Shown here one piece after another: positions 10,785 through 22,870 of a stretch of DNA of 64,000 nucleotides (position 1 is the stretch's first letter; each line of letters starts with the position of its first letter). Source of the stretch: Fomes fomentarius (Eukaryota; Basidiomycota; Agaricomycetes; Polyporales; Polyporaceae); contig JABYQN010000003.1 in NCBI GenBank assembly GCA_022606135.1, forward strand, positions 2,418,001-2,482,000. The letters are read 5' to 3'. The position numbers were made by a program, and so were the translations under genes. The notes under the pieces are model-generated. The model saw only the letters and a program-made list of their open reading frames with translations. It was not told where the DNA came from and ran no database searches.

Positions 10785-12664
10785 TCACAACCACCATGTG
10801 CATTGCGATACGGAGTACTTCATAGAGCGGCAGGAGTTCGGATGCATCTCCTCCACCATCCAATCGGGGCAAGACTCAGGCGCGAGATTCCGAGCCTTGC
10901 GACGGAACCGATACTCCCGCGTCTCCATTCGGATAATACTCTCGCATCTGAATCCCCCTGCAGTGGAGCTCGATGAGAATCTGCCCAAGAGGATGTCCAG
11001 CGAGGGAGCGCGACTTGGGGAACTAGTGTTAATTGGAGACATCTTACATAGACCATCGCAAGAGAGGGGCAGCATAATTCTCCTTCCGAGTACACACCAT
11101 ACACAGGAGCCTCCGTCGCGGGGGACGATTAAGCACCATGACCAGTGTGCCCAAACGCTGCGATGCCCAACCTCGGCGTATGACCCCCTGATCATGGAGA
11201 ACAGTCTGACCTGTGCGAGAGCGGGGCGAAAAATGTGACCAAAGCTCCTCAGGATGTGCTGCAAGAATGAAGGCGGAGTAGCCCTGGTGGTCGACGACGT
11301 CACGACGTCGAAGCATGTATACTGAGCTTCGTCAGAATCAGTGAGTTGGATTGTGTAAATTTTCATCTTATGGAACATCTACGAGGAGCGAACGCACATG
11401 CGAGGCCCTGGGCTTGTAACGGATAGCTATAGCCTAGGCGGATGCAAATAGATGGCAGATCCGCACGACACATGTGGCAGGAAGACGAGACGAGAGAGGA
11501 GTGAGGTCACGAAGCTAAGCATGGGATCGGCGCCCACAGGTTGGCTGACGCTGTGGAACGATTCGCTGATGGGTAGGTGCCGAAGTATAGATCCTGACGG
11601 GAGAGCAGCATCAGCAATCCCTACAACATCAGGCCGTATGGGAGGCGCAGAAGGCATAAGATGTGTGAGCGATGGGAGGGGACAGCTAGGGAAGAATGTG
11701 ATGGTGTCCAGGAAAAGCCTTCGGAGACTATGACTGTGCCCCGAGAGGAGCCCTCTCCACATCGGGCCTTCATAGAGGTGAGCAAAAGTACGATACTCGA
11801 CGTTCTCGAGGGGAGCCGTGATGACCGAATCCAGGACACTCCAGCTCTTACGTCCACGTCCACTCAACCTCATTCATCGCAAACAGTTCTACAGGGTCAA
11901 TCGGATGGAACTCACCTGCATCAACGAGACCAAGACGATGCTTACAGAGTGCCAGAGGAGCTGACATACATGTACATCAGGACATCCAAAATCCGACAGT
12001 GTAACATGTGAGCAGGGTTAATTGCCAGAGCTCCCCCGATGGAGATGTTGCGGATGCTGTTACCCCTGACGAGGAGGTTCGGCGGATTTATCATTGTTAA
12101 TTGGTACTTCTGGCCAAGATTAAGCATTCCTTTATGTGAGGGACCACGCTGCGGCGGCTTAAATGAAGGAGATAGAAGACGAAGGTAGTGGAGACGCACA
12201 ACAGTCAATGGAGAAGGTCCGAAGAACCTCATGAGCGGTGCGCCGGGAACACACCGGCAAACTACTACACGCGAAGATACTTGAAGGGTCAAATTCTTAT
12301 AATGGCCATTATGCGTGCCATCCAGGTGGGTGCCCGACAGGATGCTTGATATCGGTGTGAACATCGAAGCAAACCAGGGTGTGGCGTAAGATGTTCGACG
12401 GATGTCCGGATTGTGGAACTTGGATGCTCGCTGCTTCCACTCCAAGTTAGTGATATCCTGGGCTGGCACGTACCCTTCCATTGTGCTGCACAATTCAGAG
12501 AACCACTCTGTCTTACCATGAAGAGTTAAATGTAATGCCCGGACGTCAAGTACTGCGCTCGGACTTACTACATATATAGAAACAGCGGCGCCGCTTTGAG
12601 CGATGATACCACTGATACTAGCTTGTGCAACATCGGAGTAATATTTTTGTCCTGACAGAGTCAC
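10785..12664 (-). other. possible decayed F-box/LRR-like gene
   Basis: The minus strand holds two long stop-free stretches (11942-12664, 11427-11873) and a third at 10785-11378. They resemble the leucine-rich C-terminal parts of fungal F-box proteins: LRRLFLDTITFFPSCPLPSL, LTHLM, SFLQHILRSFGHIFRPAL and LGTLVMVLNRPPRR. The pieces sit in different frames, no F-box helix was found at the front, and the first stretch has no ATG at its start. Splicing can explain part of this, but frame loss between 11050 and 11380 looks like decay. It could instead be a diverged functional gene with several introns. Treat as tentative. Confidence 0.3.
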
Positions 12665-13117
12665 TCACCGGTACCTTGGATAGATTGAGAGGATGCTTGA
12701 AGGCTGAAGAAGCTTGAAAACTTGAACGTTCAACGTCAGTTCATCATTCGATAGTTCGGCTGTGGCAGGCCGCGTGTCGCGGGAAGGCCACTCGTGACAT
12801 CACGCACGTCACACTAGCCGCGCGCAGGCTACAGCTGAATCGTGACTCAGAGTCGTTGGACTTGACCCTGAATCATGATGGGGTTGAATGATGTAAGTAC
12901 TTCATCGACAACGCATACCTCTGTCTTAAGATGTCCCTAGTAACTGCCATATCGCGACTGGAGAATGTCTGTACTCCGGCTACCGAGGTGCGCATATTGG
13001 CTTCTCTCTAATCCCGACCCTTACCCGCCGCACGCCCGCGGCAAATCGGTCTTCCAGCGCCCTATGTAACGCCCACGAAGGGCTCCCTGAGAAAGGGTCT
13101 CTTGCTGGCGGTTGGTG

Positions 13118-13125
13118 TATATAAG
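13118..13125 (+). promoter_or_regulatory. TATA box of the DUF6534-type gene
   Basis: TATATAAG ends 48 bp before the chosen ATG at 13174. Because the box lies downstream of a possible earlier in-frame start codon at 13102, that earlier start is ruled out. Confidence 0.75.
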
Positions 13126-13173
13126 GCTATGAGGCTCGAATGTAGGTTGACTGGGCCCGACGTGAATCTCTCA

Positions 13174-15386
13174 ATGGATGTAACTGGACCGCCTGCTGCC
13201 TCTAGTCCCGGCCTGTCACCCAAACTTCCGGCATTCGATGACACTCTGGGCGCATGGCTTATTGGTTCTGTGCTGGGAGTGTTGTGAGTGTTTTTCTGCC
13301 AATACCACTGGCACTTAAAACTCACGTAATCTCGAACAGACTGCAGGGTGTAGCCTACCATCAAACATATCGATATTTCAGGCTCTATCCCCGAGATTCA
13401 CCCTACATCAAGACATGGGTATGTACTTGATATTTAGTGACAATACTATTGCTCATTTCCCATACATTCTCCAGGTGGTTTTGCTTTCGTATGTTCTTCA
13501 GGGCTAGTTGTAGGTCACCAACGCTCACACAAGCGCAGAATCACCGAAACGGTCAACACAATCTTTGTCCTGCACACTTGGTAGGTCAATTTGTTCATAT
13601 TGGTCCACATGCTCGCTTACCTCTTTTGTGTAGTTACTATTACCTTGTGACGAACTACTTCAATGTCACTGCGTTGTTCCTTGGGCCAGTTTGGTAAACC
13701 ATTTTCGCTACCTGTGTTCATCTAACCAGTATTGACGGTTCCTCAGGTCTCTTAAGGTCAAGCTAACCTCCCAACGTGCCGATAAGAACTGCGATACTGA
13801 CTAGTCAATCATCCCATATAGTTGCTTCCTGTACCTGCTGTGAGCCGCACTTGCACGGTCATTGCTGGACTTACCTAATCGAAGTGTGTTAAGTCTCTTT
13901 CTGCAGTGATCACACAGACGTGAGTTAATGCTCTCATACGTGCATTCATGCATCATTTACCCGTTCACCCCAAAGGTTCTTTGCTCGACGTATCTACCTC
14001 AGTGCGTCTCCTTCTGAGAGTCCAACGTCGCCGATACTGATTGTCGAGCAGTAAATCGACGCTTGCGACCGGTAGCTGTGCTTGCGGTGCGTTCTCCGTT
14101 CGTATCTACATCCGTACATCGTTCTCATAGATCAACAGGTATTCTTGATACTCATGTTCTGCGGTGATTAATGCCCCGTATTTCGAGTGATTCGTACTCA
14201 TGCCATCGCTCCGTTCTAGCGTCCTTTACTGGTAAGGCTAATTGATCTGCAGACCTGAGGTATGCACTGATGTAGTTTTAGCCTTCACCGCTCTAGGGTC
14301 CGTCTCTGCTCTGACTGGTATAGCGCCGCCATCGCGCCAACACACTGACGATTGATTACAGGTGGAACAAACAAACCATGTCAGATTTCCTAGACCTGTC
14401 GGTGAGTTCGCTCCTTATGTCCTCTCGCAGAGAAGACTGACGATGTCAATCGTAGTGGCTTGCATCTCTAGCTTCAGGGCTTATCATGGCGGCAGACCTG
14501 ATCATGACTTTCGTGCTCATCTGGTTCCTCCGGCGCAACCACACCGGTGTCATTCAGTAACCATCAGCATTCATCATCACCAGCTAAGCAGGACATCGTT
14601 AACGACTGCTGTCTCACAGTACCGACTCCATACTGGATCTTCTGATCATGTACACCATCAGCAGCGGTGTGTAATCCATTTGTAGCACATTCACTGATTG
14701 TTTCTGACGTGCGTGCTATCAGGACTGATCATCTGGTGGGCCAGCACATATGGGTAACCGCTCGCGATACTCATTTCTCTGACGCCACCTTCCCAGTATC
14801 TTCAACGTTTTGAACGTTGCTTTCGTGAGTCAATTCAGTGCTCCTCTTATAAGAGTTACAACTCATGTAATGATCCCGCCCCATATCTAGTCTCTTTTGT
14901 GGCCCGACAATCTCATTTACACCGCCATCTCCGTCATTCTCACCAAGTGTACGTCTAGCTTGATGTCTTACTTCGAGACTGTGACCTCACGCGCATATTT
15001 AGTGTACTCCAACACCTTCTTGGCATCGTACGTCAATATCCACGTTGTTCAAGGATTGATATCTCATTGTCATGTTACAGGCTCAACACACGGAAGTCCC
15101 TCATCCAAGAGCGCGGCTCTATCATGAATGAGGTCACGCCGTTCAAATCCACAATCCTCAGAAATACTGGTCCGAACGCGAGAATGGAGATCGAGCGAGA
15201 GGTATGCCAATATTCACTCTCGATGATCACCGACGATCTTCACGAGCATTGCAGGACTCGAGTACAAAACAGATTAGCTCGAAGGATAACATCGAGCTGA
15301 AGGTCGTGACGATGCTAGTGCGCGACACTAACAGTGTCTCCGACATGGACATGGATTCTCCGGGCGAAGAAGCGATCGCGGTGTGA
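13174..15386 (+). CDS. DUF6534-type multi-pass membrane protein
   Basis: A member of the basidiomycete seven-helix family usually annotated DUF6534, of unknown biochemical role. At least ten short introns were resolved by hand. Exon 1 gives FDDTLGAWLIGSVLGVL. Next come GVAYHQTYRYFRLYPRDSPY, then VVLLSITETVNTIFVLHTC followed by YYYLVTNYFNVTALFLGPVW. Later exons give SQLASCTCLITQTFFARRIY, then SGLIMAADLIMTFVLIWFLR, DSILDLLIMYTISSG, and LIYTAISVILTKLYSNTF with LASLNTRKS. The order of helices and the TDSILD and LYSNTFLASLNTR motifs match the family. A last 53-nt intron leads to a polar cytoplasmic tail ending GEEAIAV. Exons between about 14140 and 14340 are the least certain. The start follows from the TATA box only 48 bp upstream. 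Confidence 0.8.
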
Positions 15387-16517
15387 AATTCAGGTAGAGA
15401 CATTGGAATCGTCCTGACTTGGTGGCTGAGTCCTACCTCAGGTGTACCGTAGAGGATATACCCGTGGGTTGTGTTTGTTGGGAGAATGAGATTCGGACAT
15501 TCCTTTTGCGCTTCCTTCAGTGGCCAAGTCACTAACTACTGTCGACGTTCGTTCATTATAATCTGTACATATACACTGAAACTTCCGAGACGCACATATA
15601 ATCCGATCAGACCCACCGTGTCGGTCACGCAACGCCTAGCCTCTCCTGCTTCCTTGGTATGCTCGCAACGGCTCCAGGCGTCCGCCTGCACATTGCAGCG
15701 AGTCACGAAGAACGGGCAATAGAAGCCGCTTTGGGAGCGGGGCACTAAGACCGTATGGGCCTCCAACGTCCGCCGCGAGCGACCAAAGCCCGATGACATC
15801 CAACAGCACACGGAAGTTGCCATCGAACCAGACACCATGAGGCCCGATCATAGGGCTCCCACGCGTCAAATCGTCGAACTCTCCCTCCTCGCATTAACAA
15901 TGATGCCGTAAGGATGTTTCCATGCATGTTTGCACATTGTCCGCGCCCGCGTCTTCTTGTATGTCATGACGACGGGGTTGAAGTGTCAAGGTGCTGCGGG
16001 GAGCAGAGGCCGGTTCATTTTTGGATCGTGCGTGATGCGCTCTGCTTGTCACATTCTCCCAGCACTTTTGTCAGAGCGGCAGTTGGTCGGCTTTAACGAC
16101 AAAACATGGGAGCATACGGTTCATGTATTCGTGTGCATCAACCTGGAGGATCATCACAATATTTAGCATCCATACGATGGTTCTTCATGTTCAAGACTCC
16201 TGCGACTTCCTTCTGCCAGTGCGAGGAAATCCTCATAGCCGAATCGTGTCAATGTAATCCAGACTGTGGCCAGGAAGTACCCATGTGCAGTAAGATAAGG
16301 TACTATCAAAGAACACGGGAAAGAGCGTACTGCACGTTGTCGCCGCGATTATTGACCTGGAAGTTGCCGGCCGAAAAGAATATGACAGATGTCCGCCCGC
16401 GCCCGTCATCGTCACCATATGCATAGAAGGTGGGCCAAGCCTGGTGTAGTACCGAGAGCTACGTTGTTTTGCTCATTGTTCTCCCATAGCGCGAGAATGA
16501 ATTTCTGTACATACGAG
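15387..16517. other. intergenic, no gene supported
   Basis: The space between two convergent genes. Several short open frames occur on both strands, but none resembles a family or forms an exon chain. Confidence 0.5.
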
Positions 16518-18092
16518 CTAAAACGGACCTGTCAACTCGGATTGCTTGCGCTCATCCTCGGCGTTCCCAAAGTACGCGTCAGCATGTCCGTTCTCCTCCA
16601 ACATCCCCAGCTGGCCGCGCGCCGGCATATCCACGACCAAGCACAGGTCCACGTAAGCCAGCCCGAGGGTAGATTGGTTGCCGTACGCTATGTACGCCGC
16701 CTTGACCCGGTTCCACCTGGTCATTGGAGTGACCATGTGCACCGCCCCATTGTATAACTTTCCTTCCATGCCACGAGTGAGTTCGACTGGTATCCCGCCT
16801 CGATTGATCGTCTGCGTGTACAGGGAATCTTCCGATCCTGGTAGTTCGACATCGACAACACGGTCGAGGAGGACACCGGACGAGCCGCTGTATTCCGCGT
16901 CGTAGTAGAGCCGAAGAACTGGCAGAAGACCCTCTTCCTCCAATGCACGGAATAGCGCAGCGTCATTTCCTTTAAGGAAGTCTTCGAGCTGCCTGAGGGG
17001 ATTCGGATCGCCTAACGTCCATGATTGTGGGAGGGGGTATTGGTGGCGTAACCCGAAGCCGAGCGTCCCTCCGCTCTTGAGACAACTTGGATCGTTGATG
17101 AGGGCGTGAACTGCATCGGCGATACTATCTGCATGCAGCGCCCTCGGTTGGGCAAGCTGAATTGCGTGTGTGCGTGCGCGAAGGTACGCGGCCGGAGTGC
17201 CCATAGCGAAGTAGAGGTTGTATGTGATGGTGATGCGATGTCCCGATGTGACTGGCATCACCTCGTGTTCGACGTCGCTGAAGAAAGCGACGAACGCAAC
17301 GTGCGGGGAATGCACGTCCTTGGGCTCATTGTCTGTCCTACTAAATGGAACGAGCTCGGGTTTGGTAAGGAGCTGTGAAGCATCGAACGTGTACTCCTTG
17401 TCTTCGTAGCGAAGATTGAGTGCGCCGCCTGTGTGCGGAGTGGGGAAGACGATCACGAGTGAGCCGAACATGTGCGGCGCGCGTGGAGTGTCTTTGTGCG
17501 GTTTGAAGAACGCGTCTTTTCCTGAACGTCGTGGGCCATCAGTATCATTGTCCAAATCTTTGTTATAGACGCCTGATGGGACAAACGAAACCGAGTCCAC
17601 GATAAGCAAACACTCACCATATATGTTCAATTTGTACAGCTCAGCATCGATCGACCGAGTTTCTTCCCTGCCGGGGAAGAGTGCCATGCGGACGGCATCG
17701 AGGAGTCCTGTGCGTTCCGCGTCGAAGGCAAGCATGAATGAATCAATGTCAAGCTTGCCAGCTTTGCGATATGATTCGTCGAGGACGTCTTTGTCGTTGA
17801 GCCCGAATGTGGCCGGCTGGCATACTTTCTCGAGGCGATCCAAAGCATCAGGGCTGGGGTTCATGAGGTCGATTCGACTGGATTATCATGTCAGTCAACT
17901 GAACCAGCGCTTCTGGGCAATGAATGGTCCAGGTACTAACCCAAGTTCGTCATCCTTCTTGCCGTAGTACAGAAGAATATCCCGAGGTTTGACTGGGACG
18001 GTGCCGCTGCAGTAGGGGAGGGTTTCGGTGAGTGTCGAACGCAGCTTCTCGGCTAGTATCTGCAAGCCTTCCGTTTTGCGATTCTGAGACAT
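16518..18092 (-). CDS. 2OG-Fe(II) oxygenase-like protein
   Basis: Three exons (17941-18092, 17618-17877, 16518-17521) give 471 residues. The centre carries a prolyl-hydroxylase-like fold signature. KPHKDT supplies the first iron His and the Asp. FGSLVIVFPTPHTGGALNLR is the usual strand after it. VEHEVMPVTSGHRITITYNL supplies the distal His and the 2-oxoglutarate-binding Arg. This is the pattern of Fe(II)/2-oxoglutarate dioxygenases that hydroxylate a protein or small substrate; the substrate here is unknown. No signal peptide is seen, so a cytosolic or nuclear site is likely. The second intron is 96 nt, a multiple of three and stop-free, so an unspliced message would still read through with 32 extra residues. 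The C-terminal 200 residues match nothing recognised. Confidence 0.75.
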
Positions 18093-19627
18093 TCTTTGAG
18101 GAGCACGAGGACAAAGTATGTCGCCCCGAGGGATTACGACTTTGCTGCAGATGAACGCTGAGGAGTATGGGTGTGGTGGAACGCCACAGGCTATAAGTTC
18201 AGATCAATTACTTAACTGACGCTTCCTTATTAGGTAATACCTCTTTTTGGCCTCTTCGAGTTTTTAGAACACCATCAGTATGCGAGAGCACTAAGTACGC
18301 GAGCCCGTTTTAGGTTTCCGGACAGGCTCATACTCTTGATGCCGCTCTCGGGATGCGATTTTGTCGAGGTTTTGGTTCGGAACGGAGTCGTCGATGCTGA
18401 GCTACTACTATAGCATCTGCCCTGCCAGCCTGAGTAAAGGACCTACACGATTTAGGGGCCTCTACGTTGCTCCTGACAGCCGTAAACTTGCATTGCATTA
18501 GAATCAGTGAACACGGATTTCGGATTTAGCCAGTGCAGCATCGAGGAACTTGGATCAGAATCTTAGTCGAGCCTATCTTGGCGGGGATACCGCATGTCCG
18601 CAAGTAACCGCACAGTCCACTATCATCTTGCCCCACGCCCGTTTTGAAATGAGGCAAGTACCAGACTAGATGGTAACTAAACGGTCACAGGGAGAGTTAC
18701 TAATAGCAACGTACTTGCAAATCCAAGGCTGGTGCGAACTTCTCGGCACGGGCGTTTCCATTGCCAGATGGGGAACCGGCGGCCCGCACTTCCTCGGATA
18801 GTCGGGATAGTCAATGGCGGTTTTCTCCTCCTTCGAATTCTAGCCTCTCTAGAGAGGAGCAAACTGGATATTAGTAGCCCGATTCCTTAGGAATAAATCG
18901 CTCACTTATCATCCTCTCTCCAACCTCACTCACCCAACCGCTCAATCACCCATCCATCCGCTTGCTCGCTCACCCGCTCACCCATTTATATTGCTCACCC
19001 AAATAACTCCTTACTCACCTATGCAACTGCTTGATCACTTCATCCATCCACGCATCCCCCTCGCCCTTGATCTCGGGCCTCCATCATCCATCTGCTCCTC
19101 ACGGTCCATCTTCAGCTTCCGCTCCTCCTCATCCTCATCCTCGAGTTCCAGTCCCCTCCCGCCTCGAGTTCCTCCGCCTCCTCATCTATCTATCTCGGTT
19201 CCAGCTCCTCCTCCCCGTCTACCTCGATCTCTTGCTCTCCAGCTCCGAGTCCCGCTTCTTGTCTTCAATTAGCTATCATCCTCCTCTTAAACCGCTTCAA
19301 GCTCCTGTCCTCCTGTTCCACCTCGAGTTCGTGTCCTCCGCTTCATCTCCTCCGAGTCTCTCTTGACGGCCGGCTCATCTTCACCTTGTACCTTCACAAT
19401 CCCATGCAGTTCCATTGATCCACTGTGAATGATTAGTACTGCCACCCACACCCAATCTCGACCACGACGAGCGCCAGTACAATGCTTGTCACACATCCCC
19501 GAACGAGTGAATCACATCGATCATTCATGATACCCTCATATAAGTCGAATATTGATGAATGACGCAGTCACACAGAGCCAGAGAATGGATTGTATTGTAG
19601 ATCAAGTCTTGCGAGGATTCAGTGAGT
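18093..19627. other. gene-free stretch containing a pyrimidine-rich tract
   Basis: No gene was recognised. The central part (18900-19370) is strongly strand-asymmetric and is listed separately. The part next to 18092 is the upstream region of the oxygenase gene. Confidence 0.5.
18900..19370 (+). repeat. C/T-rich low-complexity tract
   Basis: About 470 bp in which the plus strand is dominated by C and T, first as degenerate CTCACCCA-type tandem motifs (18900-19020), then as TCCTCC/CTCATC-type motifs. It can be translated as Ser/Pro-rich peptides in two frames, but codon use follows the repeat and there is no gene-like structure. Possible roles include a polypurine-polypyrimidine structure or simple expansion. 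Confidence 0.8.
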
Positions 19628-20649
19628 TCATTCATACACATCATGACACTCAATGGACATATGAGCATGATAAATCTTCTGATAGTATGCGCGTGAACTG
19701 GATGGACGAAGGAGAGGTTTATATGTAATCTCCTTGATCGGTCTGATCAAAAACAGCAATGAGCGAACATGGATGGATTCGTTGAGTGATATGCATGAAT
19801 GAAATACCTCGTAGATAGGATTTCCCGAAGCGTCTTCGGAGTGCGATCCACCTCATATTTATCGAAGGGAAGCGGAATATCGAGGCTATTCACGTGTTGC
19901 TCCAATGTCAATGCCTCTCTACTGCACGTATATCCTGCGCTCACCAATCATAGATGATACGGATAACATCGTACACGGTCACCCCGAACTTGTTCTCAAC
20001 GGGGAGTGTGCGATCAGACTCCTTGGGATATTTGAAGCCAATCCTTTCGACTCGCAGCTGCTCCTGTGGCGGGAACGTTGCAAAGCTCCTGTATGCCATC
20101 GGGTGGCATCCCAGATGAACGGGATTGTTGAATGCATATGCACGATGCGCACGGGTATCCATGCGCAGCCTAGCGTCGCGCAGGATGTCCTTAATCCACG
20201 GCACGTCTTCGAACGTGATGCCTTGCAATGCATCATGCGTCTTGACCTGCTCACGTTTGCGTAACATCCCGGCTAACAGGTTTCCTTCAAAATACTCCAG
20301 CTCAATGGACAGAAACAAAAGACGACCGAATCAACGTACGGTTAGTGCGCAGGAGCGACAGTCCGCATTCCGGACGCTTGCAAGCGGCATCGTGCTTCAC
20401 ACAATCCATGGCAATATCGCGCCAGCAGGTTTCCGAGTCTTCCTTGTCGAGTTGAGGGACAAATCCCAGACCCGAGTCCAAGCACGCATCCTTCCAGAAC
20501 CCATCGCCCACGAAGTCGTACGCTGCGGCAGCCGCGGGGCTGGATTGGTAGAACCAGATGTGGGTGCACAGATCGTCTTGAGGAACGAGCTTCACAATTT
20601 TGAGGAGGAGCTCAATAGGCAGGTCCGTGAGCGTCGCATATGAAGACAT
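19628..20649 (-). CDS. F-box-like hypothetical protein, tandem paralogue 1
   Basis: Four exons (20340-20649, 19945-20272, 19808-19885, 19628-19742) give 276 residues. The first 45 residues (LTDLPIELLLKIVKLVPQDD) resemble an F-box helix set, which would make it a substrate receptor of an SCF ubiquitin ligase; this is inference from the N-terminus alone. A block follows that is shared with the genes at 21051 and 22871: FWKDACLDSGLGFVPQ, WRDIAMDCVKHD, and a Cys pair in CKRPECGLSLL. Further on come YRSFATFPP and VYDVIRIIYD. Splice phases (1, 2, 2) match the two paralogues exactly, which is why the last exon was extended past an earlier in-frame stop at 19747. The C-terminus (RPIKEITYKPLL and on) is diverged. 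The Cys/His-bearing block might bind a metal. Confidence 0.65.
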
Positions 20650-21050
20650 TTAAGACGGTTGTATGATAGTACAAGAATCAGAATGCAAGCTCGGAGTCGC
20701 CGTGAACGGACGAGCCCGACACTCCTCGCGTGGGTGCCACGCGATGACCACGCGAGTTACCTGCCACGCGCTTGGAAGACCGTGGGCAGATTGTGTTCGT
20801 ACGAGTTGGCCGCCTTCGGCTCGCTACATGTGAATGCCTTCGGCTCACAACATACCTAAGCTCATCATTCTGTGCGATGTGTAGCAGATCCTCGACAATT
20901 GAGCTGACTCGGAACACTCTACGGGTTACTACCGCCAACGCTCTCAATCAACTCCCCAACCCGCATGATGAGTGCGACCCAGTGAGTTGTATAACTTATC
21001 CGCCCAGGACCGCACATATCCATTCATTCCCATATTGTACAGACGATCCG
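20650..21050. other. intergenic between paralogues 1 and 2
   Basis: Upstream region of paralogue 1. No TATA box or gene remnant was recognised. Confidence 0.5.
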
Positions 21051-22187
21051 TTAACGCATCGAAGATGCAAGGGTCGCCATCAGCAAACCGTCTCTGAACA
21101 GCTGCGTGCGAATGTACCCAGTGCCATTTGCTGCGCTACAGGACAACGACGTCTCAAAGACGGGTCCATGCACCTCATCATCGTCCTGGTGTGTGAACTT
21201 CCTGATGGGACTAGCAGAGGGGTCTGGTCAGATAGCCAGTGTAGTAGAGAAGAGGAAACAACACTCACCAGGTGCTCAGCAGATTTCTGAGCGTCTGAAG
21301 ATGCTGAAAAGGGGCGCGTATGGATCTAGTCACCTTCGCAGGTAGACAATCTTCATGCAAGTCTAGGAACATGCAGACCTCCTTGACCGACATCGGAGTG
21401 TCCAGGCTAGAGACGAAGTGAGTCAGTATCATACTTACATAACACGTCGCACTGGTACGGTTGGCTGTCACTCACTCGTCATGGATAGCTTTTACAACAT
21501 CGAAGACTGTGATCGCGTTCTCCCGCGATAGTGCATGGCTCGATAGTAGACGTCCCGCGATAGGTCGTAGCATCAACTTCGCAGTAGGCGCAGACGTTGC
21601 GAAGCTCCGACACAACAAAGGATGCGTTCCGAGCGCAGTATTCACATCCCCAGTGAACACCGTGCCAGGCGAGGACAAAGCGTCTCTCAACAGAGGACCT
21701 CGACTCGTTGCAAACCTGATTGTCTCCAGTGCGGGATGTATGTTGAGAGTGACTTCTGGATCTGCGTCGAGGAAGACTTCCAGTGGCGCGAGGTCTAGAT
21801 GTTGAGAGGCCTGGGTCATGTTCCATCCTATCGCAGACGCAGGTGTCAACAAAGAGAGTCGTATACGATTATGGGGCACTCACTATTAAAACACAGCATG
21901 CTCTCTCCGCACCATGGCAGCGTGCAGAATCCATCTCGCTTGATGCACTCTATCGCGATGTCCTTCCATGGCCTCCGGGAGTCTTCGTCTGAGGGAAGCA
22001 TACCTATCCCGCAGTGCCAGCAGGCGAGCTCCCAGAACCCGTCAGGATCCTGCTCTACGTCATACAATCCTGCGATTTCCCGGCTGCTGAGGTAGAAGCA
22101 AACATGCGTCCGCAGGTCGTAGGGATGGATAGCGTGTTTGATCGCCAGAAATATTTCCGTTGGGAAGGAGGGAGTGGAGCGTAACAT
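21051..22187 (-). CDS. F-box-like hypothetical protein, tandem paralogue 2
   Basis: Four exons (21884-22187, 21476-21827, 21269-21406, 21051-21210) give 317 residues with splice phases 1, 2, 2, as in the neighbours. The N-terminus (FPTEIFLAIKHAIHPYDLRT) is F-box-like. The shared block follows: HVCFYLSSREIAGLYD, FWELACWHCGIGMLP, WKDIAIECIKRDGF, CTLPWCGESML. A downstream motif (LCRSFATSAP) and VFDVVKAIHD are also shared. Its last exon starts CPIRKFTHQ, matching CPLEKLEHQ in paralogue 3. It is closer to paralogue 3 than to paralogue 1. Function is unknown; a ubiquitin-ligase adaptor role is only suggested by the N-terminal helix set. Confidence 0.68.
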
Positions 22188-22870
22188 TCTTGGTGTTGCC
22201 AGTAGAGGCGCATAGCGGAGAGGTTCGGCCAGAGGACCCTCTTATGAGCTTCTCAGGTGAAACTGAGGTAGCAAGCGGCTTGTTGGAAGGCAGCATAATG
22301 CGCCAAGCTCAACATCAAGGCCTTTGTTTCCACTGTACTCGAATGGTAAATGGCACGTTGAATGAGCATATCTTCACAAGCCTATAGGGGCAAGTACTCA
22401 CACAGACGCAAGGAAAGGGCCTGCGGTTCGAGCTGCACATTCTCACTATAACGCTGCCGTCCGCAGTAGACCGAGAAACATCGATAATGATAGAGACTTG
22501 ATAACCAGATGAAAGGCACTAACCAATGCGCGAAGCCATTGCGAACAAACAACAAATCGGCCTTCAGGAGTTGTGATTGCAACCTCCAGTCTACCGACAT
22601 GGAGGCGATGGGCTTCCATCCATCTAATATCCAATACGATCGACGACGGGACACTAGACCGGTGTCCTTCGCCTGTTGTCCAATCGAGTGATGTCGACCA
22701 ATAATAAGAACCCCCATGAAAGCAGTACAGATGAGATGGAAGACAGCGAGGATGAGGACATGATGCGAGATGCATGAATGGAAAAACACGCTAAGAGAGG
22801 CGCAGGACGGATAGACATAGACAGACTGTCATCAATGCAACCTTTGACCATATCTCATCTCTAGATGTAT
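22188..22870. other. intergenic between paralogues 2 and 3
   Basis: Two overlapping minus-strand open frames (22382-22789 and 22446-22775) show some hydrophobic stretches, but neither resembles the adjacent family or any known protein. The region is best read as the upstream side of paralogue 2. Confidence 0.4.

Noticed and set aside
13102..13173. Upstream in-frame start for the DUF6534-type protein
   Set aside because: It would lie upstream of the TATA box at 13118-13125.
18991..19366. Overlapping Ser/Pro-rich frames
   Set aside because: Composition follows the C/T-rich tract in two frames at once; no promoter, introns or homologous motif.
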